Below are positions 8,698 through 17,185 of a stretch of DNA of 64,000 nucleotides, one piece after another. The stretch's first letter is position 1. Every line of letters starts with the position of its first letter. The translations under genes were made by a program, and so were the position numbers. The stretch covers positions 1,178,001-1,242,000 of the forward strand of contig NZ_CP081299.1 in NCBI RefSeq assembly GCF_019711195.1, written 5' to 3'. The notes beneath the pieces were generated by a model. That model was not told the DNA's origin. It did not search any database and was given only the letters and a program-made list of their open reading frames with translations. The DNA comes from Dyadobacter sp. NIV53. Lineage in GTDB: Bacteria > Bacteroidota > Bacteroidia > Cytophagales > Spirosomataceae.

Positions 8698-9289
8698 ATT
8701 AACCAAATGGCTTTTCTTTATTTTGATATTGATTTTAGTGTTTTTAACAGCGATTGCCGGATTTAGCCCATATAAAAGTTACCCTGGTTTTACCCACAAA
8801 CTGATTCAGCATTCAGTTGAAATAGAAACACCCGTTGATACTGTTTTTAAGTTTTTGGGCAAATCAGAAAATGCGTCGCGTTGGTCAGTTTTTGTTGATC
8901 ACATCATTCCTTTAAATTCAGGAAAGGTTTCTGACGGATCTGTTGGTTCACAAAGAAGATGTTTTTGCAATAAGGATGAAACCGGTAAACAGTGGGATGA
9001 GCTTATTACTGTCGTAATACCGGGCAAAAAAAGGCAGTTGACAATTTACAACCTGAAAGAATTTCCGATATCAGCTGAGAACCTTGCAACTGAACAGATT
9101 TATAAAAAACTGGACGATAAAAAGTGCCGTGTTACTTTTACCGTTTTTTTTAATAAAAGCCCGGGAATAATCGATGAATTCAAAATGTATATTGCTGCTT
9201 ATGAGATAAACAGAATATTTTCACAAAATATGCAAAATATCAAAAGGATTGTAGAAACCAGCCAGTCATCAACGATATACAATGATTAA
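8678..9289 (+). CDS. SRPBCC (START/polyketide-cyclase-like) protein with N-terminal anchor
   Basis: From the ATG at 8678 the protein is 203 residues: a hydrophobic anchor (about residues 8-26, WLFFILILILVFLTAIAG) followed by an SRPBCC domain with the characteristic opening HSVEIETPVDTVFKFLGKSE and WSVFVDHIIPL. The fold forms a hydrophobic pocket that binds lipids or polyketides. I chose 8678 because the longer frame from 8543 lies inside the preceding gene. It overlaps the upstream gene by 20 bp and the downstream ligase by 8 bp, so it belongs to the operon. Function is inferred as binding or cyclising a hydrophobic intermediate at the membrane. Confidence 0.7.
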   Translation: MGSRSTELTKWLFFILILILVFLTAIAGFSPYKSYPGFTHKLIQHSVEIETPVDTVFKFLGKSENASRWSVFVDHIIPLNSGKVSDGSVGSQRRCFCNKDETGKQWDELITVVIPGKKRQLTIYNLKEFPISAENLATEQIYKKLDDKKCRVTFTVFFNKSPGIIDEFKMYIAAYEINRIFSQNMQNIKRIVETSQSSTIYND

Positions 9290-10820
9290 TCCGTTCAACA
9301 TTGTTGATCTTTTATACCAAACTTCCCGTGAAACGCCACAAAAAACGGCGCTAATCTACCGGGATAAAAAAATAACTTTTGAAACCTTTTCAGGCTCAGT
9401 TACAGAAACAGCCTTCTATTTTCTTAAGAAAGGAATTCAAAAAGGTGGCCGGGTGATGGTGGTTGTTCCTATGAGCGATCATTTATACCGGATTGTTCTT
9501 GCCCTTTTCAGGATTGGTGCCGTTGCCGTTTTTCTGGATGAATGGGTGAGTATAAAAAGGATGAATGACTGTTGTAAACTTGCAGGATGCAAGGCATTTA
9601 TCGGTACATCGAAAGGCTTGGTATTATCGTGGATTGTGTCCGGATTAAGAAAAATCCCATTACATCTTGGCTTGCATTATGACAAAAAAAATGAAGTAAT
9701 CCTGTTTCCCGAAACAACCGAAAATGATGCTGCACTTATCACTTTTACAACCGGAAGCACAGGAATCCCAAAAGCAGCAATAAGAACGCACAAATTACTT
9801 TTCGGGCAATTTCAGGCTCTGATTCCTTTAATAAAACCAAAAAGAGATGAAGTTTCCATGCCGGTTCTGCCAATTGTTCTGCTCCTGAATTTGGGGGCAG
9901 GCGTCACTTCGGTCATTGCAGATTACAAGAGCAGCAAACCATCTTCACTGGAACCCGGAAAAATTATTGGTCAGATAAAAGAATATGGTGTAAATACAAT
10001 TATTGCTTCACCTTTTTTCGTAAAACGAATAGCTCAGCATTTGATAGACAAACAATTAAAACTTGACGGAATCAATAAAATATTTACTGGCGGCGCCCCG
10101 GTTTTTCCCGCTGAAGCAAATGTTTACAAAAGTGCTTTTGCTGAAACTGACATTCAGATAGTATACGGATCTACGGAAGCAGAGCCAATCAGCTCGGTTG
10201 GAGTGAAAAATCTCATTGCAAAAGCTGAAAATGTACTTTTCCAGGGTTTGTATGTTGGTAAACCTGAGGCTTGTACAACGGTAAAGATAATCGGGATTAC
10301 TAACGAGAATATTTTAGCTGCAAGCATCAAAGATGTTGAGAATCTTGAAGTGCTTACAGGTGAAACCGGCGAAATAATTGTAACCGGAAAACATGTACTG
10401 ACCGATTATCTCAACAATCCGGATGCTTTAAACCGAAATAAAATCTTTGTCGGAAACCAATGCTGGCACCGCACCGGGGACAGCGGATATCTGGATGCCG
10501 ATGGAAATTTATTCCTGACGGGAAGGTGCAGTTCACTTATCGAACCTGAAGGTAAATGCATTTCTACATTTGTTTATGAAAATCATTTTCAAACCATAAA
10601 CGGAGTTGAAGCTGGTACTGTAATGATCTGGAAAAATAAGCTGATCGCCGTAATTGAACTTTCAGATTCGCGTCAGAAAGAAAACGTAAAAAACGCTGTG
10701 TATCTAATATCCAATGGGTTGGAAAACATTATTTTTATCAACAAAATACCTCGGGATCCAAGGCACAACTCCAAAGTAGATTATGAAAAACTGAAAGTAA
10801 TCATGCAAAAGCATTGGTGA
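9282..10820 (+). CDS. AMP-dependent acyl ligase (OleC-like ANL family)
   Basis: 512 residues with the ANL order intact: TYPE-I loop ITFTTGSTGIPKAAIRTH (about 151-168), FTGGAP, VYGSTEAEPIS (about 294-304) and the HRTGDSGYLDADGNLFLTGR hinge (about 396-415). The N-terminal stretch MVVVPMSDHLYRIVLALF and the loop LPIVLLLNLGAG recall OleC-type ligases (beta-lactone synthetases) more than CoA ligases. It would adenylate a carboxylic acid, probably a fatty or isoprenoid acid. The catalytic lysine expected near the C-terminus is plausibly in DPRHNSKVDYEKLK. It is the last gene of the operon. Substrate unknown. Confidence 0.82.
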   Translation: MINPFNIVDLLYQTSRETPQKTALIYRDKKITFETFSGSVTETAFYFLKKGIQKGGRVMVVVPMSDHLYRIVLALFRIGAVAVFLDEWVSIKRMNDCCKLAGCKAFIGTSKGLVLSWIVSGLRKIPLHLGLHYDKKNEVILFPETTENDAALITFTTGSTGIPKAAIRTHKLLFGQFQALIPLIKPKRDEVSMPVLPIVLLLNLGAGVTSVIADYKSSKPSSLEPGKIIGQIKEYGVNTIIASPFFVKRIAQHLIDKQLKLDGINKIFTGGAPVFPAEANVYKSAFAETDIQIVYGSTEAEPISSVGVKNLIAKAENVLFQGLYVGKPEACTTVKIIGITNENILAASIKDVENLEVLTGETGEIIVTGKHVLTDYLNNPDALNRNKIFVGNQCWHRTGDSGYLDADGNLFLTGRCSSLIEPEGKCISTFVYENHFQTINGVEAGTVMIWKNKLIAVIELSDSRQKENVKNAVYLISNGLENIIFINKIPRDPRHNSKVDYEKLKVIMQKHW

Positions 10821-10958
10821 ACAAAACCGCACAGTTGAAGAAAAAGGCAAATAATAAGTTCGATATTGCCCGAGAATATCCATTCAGTTGGAAAGCAACA
10901 TCGAACTCCCGGAATCAACGAAACTACACTGATTATCTATTAAATAAACAGTGAATTG

Positions 10959-11008
10959 GAAAAACAAAAAAAGCGAGACAAATCCTGATTTTCAGGGCTT
11001 GTCTCGCT
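10959..11008 (-). terminator. Intrinsic terminator of the tRNA-Arg gene
   Basis: On the minus strand a 10-bp stem AGCGAGACAA/TTGTCTCGCT (arms 10972-10981 and 10999-11008) is followed by a U-rich run (plus-strand A-run 10959-10971). It lies four bases beyond the tRNA 3' end. Confidence 0.8.
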
Positions 11009-11012
11009 GGGT

Positions 11013-11083
11013 GCACCCGACGAGATTCGAACTCATATCGTCGGTACCGGAAACCGAAATTCTATCCATTGAACTACGGGTGC
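11013..11083 (-). tRNA. tRNA-Arg (anticodon CCG)
   Basis: The minus strand folds as a cloverleaf of 71 nt. The acceptor stem pairs GCACCCG with CGGGTGC; the D-arm is GTTCAATGGATAGAAT; the anticodon stem TCGGT/ACCGA closes the loop TTCCGGT with anticodon CCG (reads CGG, Arg); the T-arm contains GTTCGAATC. CCA is not encoded. A stem-loop terminator follows immediately. Confidence 0.95.
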
Positions 11084-11179
11084 TTGTTGTAACGGGGTGC
11101 AAATATAGTCCCTATTTTATTTTTTCGGCAATAATCTTTGGAAATTGTTTCAACATAAATGTTTGTTTACTGTATTCAG

Positions 11180-11851
11180 TTACAATTTTTTCAGCAACTC
11201 CCAGTCTCCTACATCTTTAAGATACATATAGTCCAGTAATATTCCGTTTACATTAGTTATCAGCTTATGGCCTTCTGCAAATGGTACCACGTAGGTATGG
11301 ATATACTCATGATCCGACAGCAAACCCATGGTTTGATTGTGATAGGTTTGAATCTGCTCAGTGCTCAGTTCAAGCTCACAATAAAATAAATACATGGCTT
11401 CGTCGCTCGTTCCGGTCGAAGGATAGTATGGATCAGTATTCAGCTTTACCATTTGCTCCTTTTCGATCGCAATTCCTGTTTCCTCCCATACTTCACGTGC
11501 TGCTACCGATGCCGCATCACTTTCACTGTCCAGCATTCCAGCCGGATGTTCGAATGTCATCGAACCATCACATATGCGCCGTTGCTGCACCAAAAGGAGA
11601 TATTTTTCTCTGGTCTGTACATCAATAAAACAAATCAGCACACATACCACTTCGCCTTTCAGGAAACAGATAGGCGGGATTTTATTTCCTTCCGGTGTGG
11701 TAGCATCTGTGTACAAGAGAGAAAAAAGCACTTCACCATGCCCGTTATGCCGGGAATACAGTTCGTCAATCTGATGGATATCCATTCCATTTTTTTCCAG
11801 CCGTCCTTTCCAGAGATTGTACTTATGCGAATCAGTTAATTTTTCATTCAT
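11180..11851 (-). CDS. Nudix hydrolase, plant NUDT14 / ADP-sugar diphosphatase-like
   Basis: 223 residues. The Nudix helix is present as PAGMLDSES then REVWEETGI (about residues 119-142), but the first Glu of the GX5EX7REUXEEXGU pattern is Ser. The region after it, YPSTGTSDEAMYLFYCELEL, then GLLSDHEYIHTYVVPF, resembles the plant NUDT14 group of ADP-sugar hydrolases rather than NUDT5 or ADP-ribose enzymes. A glycogen branching enzyme gene lies 0.9 kb away on the same strand, so ADP-glucose turnover is a reasonable guess. Cytoplasmic. Family certain, substrate inferred. Confidence 0.85.
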   Translation of the reverse strand: MNEKLTDSHKYNLWKGRLEKNGMDIHQIDELYSRHNGHGEVLFSLLYTDATTPEGNKIPPICFLKGEVVCVLICFIDVQTREKYLLLVQQRRICDGSMTFEHPAGMLDSESDAASVAAREVWEETGIAIEKEQMVKLNTDPYYPSTGTSDEAMYLFYCELELSTEQIQTYHNQTMGLLSDHEYIHTYVVPFAEGHKLITNVNGILLDYMYLKDVGDWELLKKL

Positions 11852-11940
11852 AATTTTTAACTAAAAGTCTCTGTGATTTCTATTCCCTGTTGGTTGGCAA
11901 AAAGCCATCCGACGGGTTTATCAATAAATCCTGAATGTGG

Positions 11941-12624
11941 TTAATTATAAAGCGGAAAGGATATGGCAGCATAAGGAACGCCATAGGTTGTAGAAAACCG
12001 CGTTTGTCCTCCGTCCAGTTTTTCAGATGAAGTATAGGTAACCCTGCCATGTACGTAACCAAGCTTCAAACCTATTCTGTCAGTGATCCAGTAACGTAAA
12101 AATATTTCTGACTGACCACTGTTATTATCCAGTAATACTGGAAGTGCATTTAAAACTGTCGGGTTACTTGGTACATAGGCATTATAAAATTCCGCACCTT
12201 CTCCTTCTTCAAATGATGAATTGGTATATAAACCTTTTCGTTTGGCGCCAAAAGCAATTCCTATCAAATCCGTATTTGCACCGATATCAAATTTCCAGAG
12301 CCTGACATTAGCACCTACCAGTAAACTGATTCCATTCGTGGTTATCTTACCAAACTTTAACGTGTCTCCGGTAACTGAACTGCTTTTAGGCAACAGATCC
12401 GTTTTTCCTGCGTAATATCCCCAGGTACGTACACCCCACCCTATCCTGAACCAGGAAAAATTATTAAGGCTTAATTCCTGATGGTACATTACGGATGGCA
12501 CCCAGACTTTATCCTGATAGCCAAGTCCCAGATCTAAACCGGATGTAACACGTGAAGCAGTTTGTGCAAATCCAGAAAAAGGAATTATAAGAATAAGAAA
12601 AACGATTATACGCGTACTTTTCAT
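11941..12624 (-). CDS. Outer-membrane beta-barrel-like exported protein, unknown function
   Basis: From the ATG at 12624 the protein has 227 residues, starting with a Sec signal (MKSTRIIVFLILIIPFSGFAQ, cut after AQ). The rest alternates polar and aromatic residues, with stretches such as WFRIGWGVRTWGYYAG, GLKLGYVHGRVTY and a terminal YAAISFPLYN, as in small outer-membrane barrels. An upstream in-frame ATG at 12669 would precede the signal with a poor start, so the inner start is preferred. I do not recognise a named family. It lies between the Nudix and glgB genes on the same strand. Confidence 0.65.
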   Translation of the reverse strand: MKSTRIIVFLILIIPFSGFAQTASRVTSGLDLGLGYQDKVWVPSVMYHQELSLNNFSWFRIGWGVRTWGYYAGKTDLLPKSSSVTGDTLKFGKITTNGISLLVGANVRLWKFDIGANTDLIGIAFGAKRKGLYTNSSFEEGEGAEFYNAYVPSNPTVLNALPVLLDNNSGQSEIFLRYWITDRIGLKLGYVHGRVTYTSSEKLDGGQTRFSTTYGVPYAAISFPLYN

Positions 12625-12734
12625 TTGATTCAAAGTTAATGATTGCGGCAAAGGTAGAAAAATGTACAAAAAAATAAGACAGAGATTAATCTCTGCCTTA
12701 AACTTAACGATGAATCACAATCTGACTCTATATT

Positions 12735-14777
12735 TTATTTCTTTTTCAAAAGATTCCGCTTTAATATAACTGCGCCAAGAGGTGGTAAATCTACCAGAAC
12801 CGAATGTGCTTTTCCGTGCCATGCTTTGTTCTCGGCTTTCAATACTCCGCCATTGGTCATTCCGCTTCCATAAAACTTCTTTTCATCGGAGTTGAAAATT
12901 TCTTCCCAATTGCCTTCCGACAACACGCCCACTTTATATCCAGGATGCGGAACCGGAGTCAGGTTTAGTATTACAACAATATTGAGATCGGGATCTATGG
13001 CTTTTCGGGCATAAACAAGTACCGAATTCTCGCGATCCTGCGTGTCGATCCACTCGAAGCCTTCATGCGAAAACGAGTAGTCGTACATAGCCGGTTCCGA
13101 CTTGTACAAGCTGTTCAGCGCTTTTGTAAATTCCTTCATTCCCGCATGAGGTGCAAATTCCAGAAGATGCCAGTCCATGCTTTGTTTGAAATTCCACTCA
13201 GATGTTTGTCCGAATTCTCCGCCCATAAACATCAGTTTTGTACCCGGATGCGTAAACATGTAGGTAAACATAGTCCGCAGGTTAGCAAAACGCTGCCATT
13301 CGTCTCCCGGCATTTTATTTACCAGCGATTTTTTGCCATACACCACTTCATCATGAGAAAGCGGAAGCATGAAGTTTTCATTGAAAGCGTACACTAAACT
13401 GAAAGTCAGCTGATCCTGGTGCCATTTTCTGAATGCCGGGTCTTTTTCGAAATATTTGAGCGTATCGTTCATCCAGCCCATCATCCACTTCATTCCAAAT
13501 CCGAGGCCGCCTACAAACACTGGCCGCGACACACCCGGAAATGCAGTAGATTCTTCCGCAATGCTTTGTATGTCAGGAAATTCTGTATAAGCCGCCACGT
13601 TCATATCGCGCAGCAATGAAATAGCTTCCAGATTTTCACGTCCGCCAAATTCATTTGGAATCCATTCGCCATGATTTCTTGAATAATCCAGATACAGCAT
13701 CGAAGCAACTGCATCCACACGCAAACCGTCCACATGATATCTGTCCAGCCAGAAAATAGCATTACTGATCAGGAATGAACGTACTTCATTTCGTCCGTAA
13801 TTGAAAATATAACTTTTCCAATCCGGATGATAGCCTTTTCTTGGATCTTCATGCTCGTAAAGCGAAGTCCCGTCAAAACGGAAAAGGCCATGTGCATCGC
13901 CCGGAAAATGGGAAGGAACCCAGTCCATGTACACACCAATTCCTGCTTTGTGCAGCTCATCTACCAGGAACATCAGCTCCTGCGGTGTACCCATACGCGA
14001 AGCTACCGAAAAATAACCTGTGATCTGATATCCCCAGGAAGGCGGATAAGGATGTTCCATGATCGGCATCAGCTCCACATGCGTAAAACCCATTTCCTTT
14101 ACATAGGGAACAAGCCCAACTGCAATTTCCTTATAAGTCAGGTACCTTTCCGGATCAGACGGATCGCGCTGCCAGGAACCCAAATGCACTTCGTATACTG
14201 ATATAGGTGCATTCAGTTTGTTCTTTTCCTTGCGGGTCTGCATCCAGTCTGTATCCTTCCACTCGTACCAGTTATCCCATACAATAGACGCAGTTTTTGG
14301 CGCTACTTCGCACCATAATGCAAATGGGTCCGATTTTTCAAGATGCTGGCCATCGTTAGTAATAATAAAGTATTTGTAAACTTCACCAACACCAATGTTA
14401 GGAATCCAGCCTTCCCATATTCCTGAACTATCCCAGCGGGCCGACAGAGGATGTCCCTGCTTGTTCCAGCCATTAAAATTCCCGATCACTGAAATGGACG
14501 AAGCATTAGGTGCCCATACTGCAAAGTACGTACCTATAATACCTTTATGCTCCATCACATGCGACCCCAGCTTTTCATAAAGTTTATAATGCTTTCCCTG
14601 AGCGAACAGGTGAATATCAAAATCTGTAAAACGGCTAATCGCTTCCACCGAATTTATATGTTGTTCCTGTGAATCAAAGCTGTTGTCAGAAGTTATTCCC
14701 GATAGAATCTCTGACGGGATCTCCGAAGGAGAAACCGGTGTTAATTCAGCTTTCTTTTTACCCGTTGACTTAGCCAT
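12735..14777 (-). CDS. glgB: 1,4-alpha-glucan branching enzyme
   Basis: 680 residues. An N-terminal extension of about 45 residues precedes a CBM48 domain (GIIGTYFAVWAPNASSISVIG), the GH13 barrel and a C-terminal all-beta domain. Catalytic motifs are clear: DGLRVDAVASM (nucleophile Asp about 355), IAEESTAFPG (acid/base Glu about 409) and PLSHDEVVYGK (transition-state Asp). ELMPIMEHPYPPSWGYQITG is the branching-enzyme signature. The enzyme makes alpha-1,6 branches in glycogen. The start ATG at 14777 follows a 125-bp AT-rich spacer. No glgA or glgC lies next to it. Confidence 0.95.
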   Translation of the reverse strand: MAKSTGKKKAELTPVSPSEIPSEILSGITSDNSFDSQEQHINSVEAISRFTDFDIHLFAQGKHYKLYEKLGSHVMEHKGIIGTYFAVWAPNASSISVIGNFNGWNKQGHPLSARWDSSGIWEGWIPNIGVGEVYKYFIITNDGQHLEKSDPFALWCEVAPKTASIVWDNWYEWKDTDWMQTRKEKNKLNAPISVYEVHLGSWQRDPSDPERYLTYKEIAVGLVPYVKEMGFTHVELMPIMEHPYPPSWGYQITGYFSVASRMGTPQELMFLVDELHKAGIGVYMDWVPSHFPGDAHGLFRFDGTSLYEHEDPRKGYHPDWKSYIFNYGRNEVRSFLISNAIFWLDRYHVDGLRVDAVASMLYLDYSRNHGEWIPNEFGGRENLEAISLLRDMNVAAYTEFPDIQSIAEESTAFPGVSRPVFVGGLGFGMKWMMGWMNDTLKYFEKDPAFRKWHQDQLTFSLVYAFNENFMLPLSHDEVVYGKKSLVNKMPGDEWQRFANLRTMFTYMFTHPGTKLMFMGGEFGQTSEWNFKQSMDWHLLEFAPHAGMKEFTKALNSLYKSEPAMYDYSFSHEGFEWIDTQDRENSVLVYARKAIDPDLNIVVILNLTPVPHPGYKVGVLSEGNWEEIFNSDEKKFYGSGMTNGGVLKAENKAWHGKAHSVLVDLPPLGAVILKRNLLKKK

Positions 14778-14902
14778 TAGTTATTATTCTTTTTACGATA
14801 ATCAAATACTAGATGTAATATTTACAATTTTATTAAACTATTTCTTAAAATGTATATATTTTTTTTATCGCAACGGAATAAATTCACTGACTTGCAAGCA
14901 CA

Positions 14903-16111
14903 TTATAATTTTTCTGCACCTTTTTCTACTTTGTCAAGAACACGCATAATGTTGCCGCCCCAGATTTTGGCTATATCTTTCTCAGAATAGCCTCTGCGTA
15001 CAAGTTCCTCAGTAATAGCACCGATCTGGCTCACATCGTTCATGCCAATTACTCTTCCGCCACCGTCCAGATCCATACCTATTCCAACATGATTTACGCT
15101 GGTTAGTTTTATTACGTGTTCAATATGGTTTACGGCATCCGCAACAGTCGGCATGTCTTTTTCATATTTTTTACCGATGGCCTTCATTTCTTCAAACAAC
15201 ACTTTTTTGTCAGCTGCGGAAAGTTCCGTCTGGCGGACTTTCATACGAAGTGCTTTCATAGATAATTCCTGATCCTGGGAAGGTTTCTTCACAAAACCTG
15301 GTACAAAATTGATCTGGATCACACCGCCATTTTTGGCAAGTGTCCTGATCATATCATCTGTCATGTTACGTGGTACATCGCAAAGTGCACGACAGGAAGA
15401 ATGTGAAGCAATAACAGGAACTTTGGTGAGTTTGATTACATCATAAAATGTAGAATCCGATACGTGCGAAATATCAACCATCATACCCAAACGATTCATT
15501 TCCTTCACAACTTCTTCTCCAAACTTGCTCAACCCGTTGAATTCAGGGCCATCCGGATCAGTCGACGAATCACAAATATCATTGTTAGCCGAATGAGAAA
15601 GCGTAATGTATCTCAAACCCAGGTCATGGTACATTTTAAGATTTTTGATATCATTATCGACCGGCCAGCCATTTTCCATTCCGATAAATACTGCTCTTTT
15701 TCCTTCCTTCTGCAATCTGAAAGCATCTTTCGAAGTTACTGCAAGTCCGGCAACATCAGGATTAAGGCGTACTGCTTCATGGATTTTGTGGAAAATAGCC
15801 AGTGCTTTCTTTTTTGCCTCAGCATTAGCTTCTGCCGAACGTTTGCCTTGTCCGAGATAAACGGCAAAGAACATTCCGTCCATGCCACCTTTTTTCATTC
15901 TTGGAAAATCTATCTGCGAGCCATCCTTTTCGTAACTATGCTCAACAGCCACATCAAAGCTGTCTTTCATCATGTTGATAGGAACATCCGCATGTGTATC
16001 AATGGTCAATACTTTTGCATGGATTTTGGCAGCCTTCGCGACAATATCATCCGTCGGGGTTTGGCCATAAGAAAGGAAAGGTACAGATAAAAGCAGAAGT
16101 AATTTTTTCAT
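14903..16111 (-). CDS. Exported dipeptidase, peptidase family M19
   Basis: 402 residues with a short Sec signal (MKKLLLLLSVPFLSYGQ). Renal-dipeptidase zinc-site motifs appear in order: TIDTHADVPINMM (His-x-Asp), FIGMENGWP (Glu-type bridging segment), LGLRYITLSHSANNDICDSS, MVDISHVSDSTFYDV and IASHSSCRAL, then the late VGIGMDLDGGG. M19 enzymes hydrolyse dipeptides, including ones with a D-amino acid at the C-terminal side, usually in the periplasm. Length and motif order are normal. It is transcribed alone from a 385-bp divergent gap shared with the ECF sigma gene. Confidence 0.92.
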   Translation of the reverse strand: MKKLLLLLSVPFLSYGQTPTDDIVAKAAKIHAKVLTIDTHADVPINMMKDSFDVAVEHSYEKDGSQIDFPRMKKGGMDGMFFAVYLGQGKRSAEANAEAKKKALAIFHKIHEAVRLNPDVAGLAVTSKDAFRLQKEGKRAVFIGMENGWPVDNDIKNLKMYHDLGLRYITLSHSANNDICDSSTDPDGPEFNGLSKFGEEVVKEMNRLGMMVDISHVSDSTFYDVIKLTKVPVIASHSSCRALCDVPRNMTDDMIRTLAKNGGVIQINFVPGFVKKPSQDQELSMKALRMKVRQTELSAADKKVLFEEMKAIGKKYEKDMPTVADAVNHIEHVIKLTSVNHVGIGMDLDGGGRVIGMNDVSQIGAITEELVRRGYSEKDIAKIWGGNIMRVLDKVEKGAEKL

Positions 16112-16497
16112 AAAATGGTAAAAAAATATTATGTAGAGTGAAAATTTTATTAAAGTTTAAATTCAGTCTTTTTTATTGCAAAACCAACTTCAATACCCTC
16201 TATCTCATTAGAATCTTAATCTTTCATTGTAATTCTATATTTTCAAATCAGTTAAAACATCCGTATTTACAGTCTTTGAAAATTTATGCTCTTAATTATT
16301 CAATAACATGCCTGCACTGAAATTCTTAATTACCTGAACCATTTACTCATATTAAATTCAATTTTAACTAATAAAATTTATAAATTATGGTAAAATAAGG
16401 AAGCAAGATGCTTTCCTAACTTTGAGTAAAAAAATTCAGGAATTAACCATTTGACCCGATATGCTTTCTTCCATATTAACAACTTATCTAACTTACA
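16112..16497. promoter_or_regulatory. Divergent intergenic region with TAACTTTG box before the ECF sigma gene
   Basis: 386 bp, strongly AT-rich, no gene. TAACTTTG at 16417-16424 matches the Bacteroidota -7 consensus TAnnTTTG and would start transcription about 65 bp before the sigma gene. No good -33 box was seen, so it is tentative. Confidence 0.4.
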
Positions 16498-17079
16498 GTG
16501 ACAAAACTTTTTAGCACTTATCCGGATGAAGAACTAATGCAAATGGTTTGCCGGCAGGACGACGAACTGGCTTTTACGGAGCTATACAAACGTCATGTGC
16601 GGTTGCTTGTCCATACTGCAATCAGGAAAACGGGTGTCAAAACCACGGCGGAAGATCTTGTGCAGGAAACCTTTGTGAAGTTCTGGCTGGGCAGGCATAA
16701 ATTCGATATTCACAAAAATATCCAGGCCTATCTGAATGGCATGCTGAAATACAACATTATTACGCATTATCATCAGGAGCAGAAAAAGCTGGTCCTGACG
16801 TTGCAGGAGGATAACGTCCCCATTGATAATGATACCAGCGAAGCGCTTGATTTTAATACACTCAGTGAGCTATACGAACAATCGCTTTTAAAACTGCCGC
16901 AAAAATGCCGCGAAGTCTTTATCCTGAGCCGCAAAGGTTACAGCCTTAAAGAAATTGCGGGTTCTTTGGAAATTTCTGAGAAAACGGTAGAAGCGCATAT
17001 CAGCAAAGCCCTCAAAATCCTACGGGTTGAAATGAAAGATTACATCGTTTATGCGTTGTTAATTGTATCCGCAATTTGA
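16498..17079 (+). CDS. RNA polymerase ECF-type sigma factor (FecI-like)
   Basis: 193 residues from a GTG start. Sigma-70 region 2 (about residues 24-92) has FTELYKRHVRLLVHTAI and AEDLVQETFVKFWLGR; region 4 (about 125-175) has LPQKCREVFILSRKGYSLKEIA and EISEKTVEAHISKALKIL. In Bacteroidota such factors pair with a FecR anti-sigma and a SusC-type receptor: substrate binding outside releases the sigma to transcribe its own receptor locus. Here FecR, SusC and SusD follow directly. The GTG is supported because the domain begins right after it. Confidence 0.92.
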   Translation: MTKLFSTYPDEELMQMVCRQDDELAFTELYKRHVRLLVHTAIRKTGVKTTAEDLVQETFVKFWLGRHKFDIHKNIQAYLNGMLKYNIITHYHQEQKKLVLTLQEDNVPIDNDTSEALDFNTLSELYEQSLLKLPQKCREVFILSRKGYSLKEIAGSLEISEKTVEAHISKALKILRVEMKDYIVYALLIVSAI

Positions 17080-17185
17080 CATATCCTATTTTTTAAAAAA
17101 AATTCACATTACAGTAAGGGTTACGAAGCTATTTTACAGACTGTATCATTGAAGCTAGTTTATAAGTGTAAAACTTACACCTAAA

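Noticed and set aside
11453..11839. 128-codon plus-strand frame opposite the Nudix gene
   Set aside because: Antisense shadow with no family resemblance; the Nudix protein is clear on the minus strand.
13827..14201. 124-codon plus-strand frame inside glgB
   Set aside because: It is the antisense shadow of a strongly conserved enzyme.
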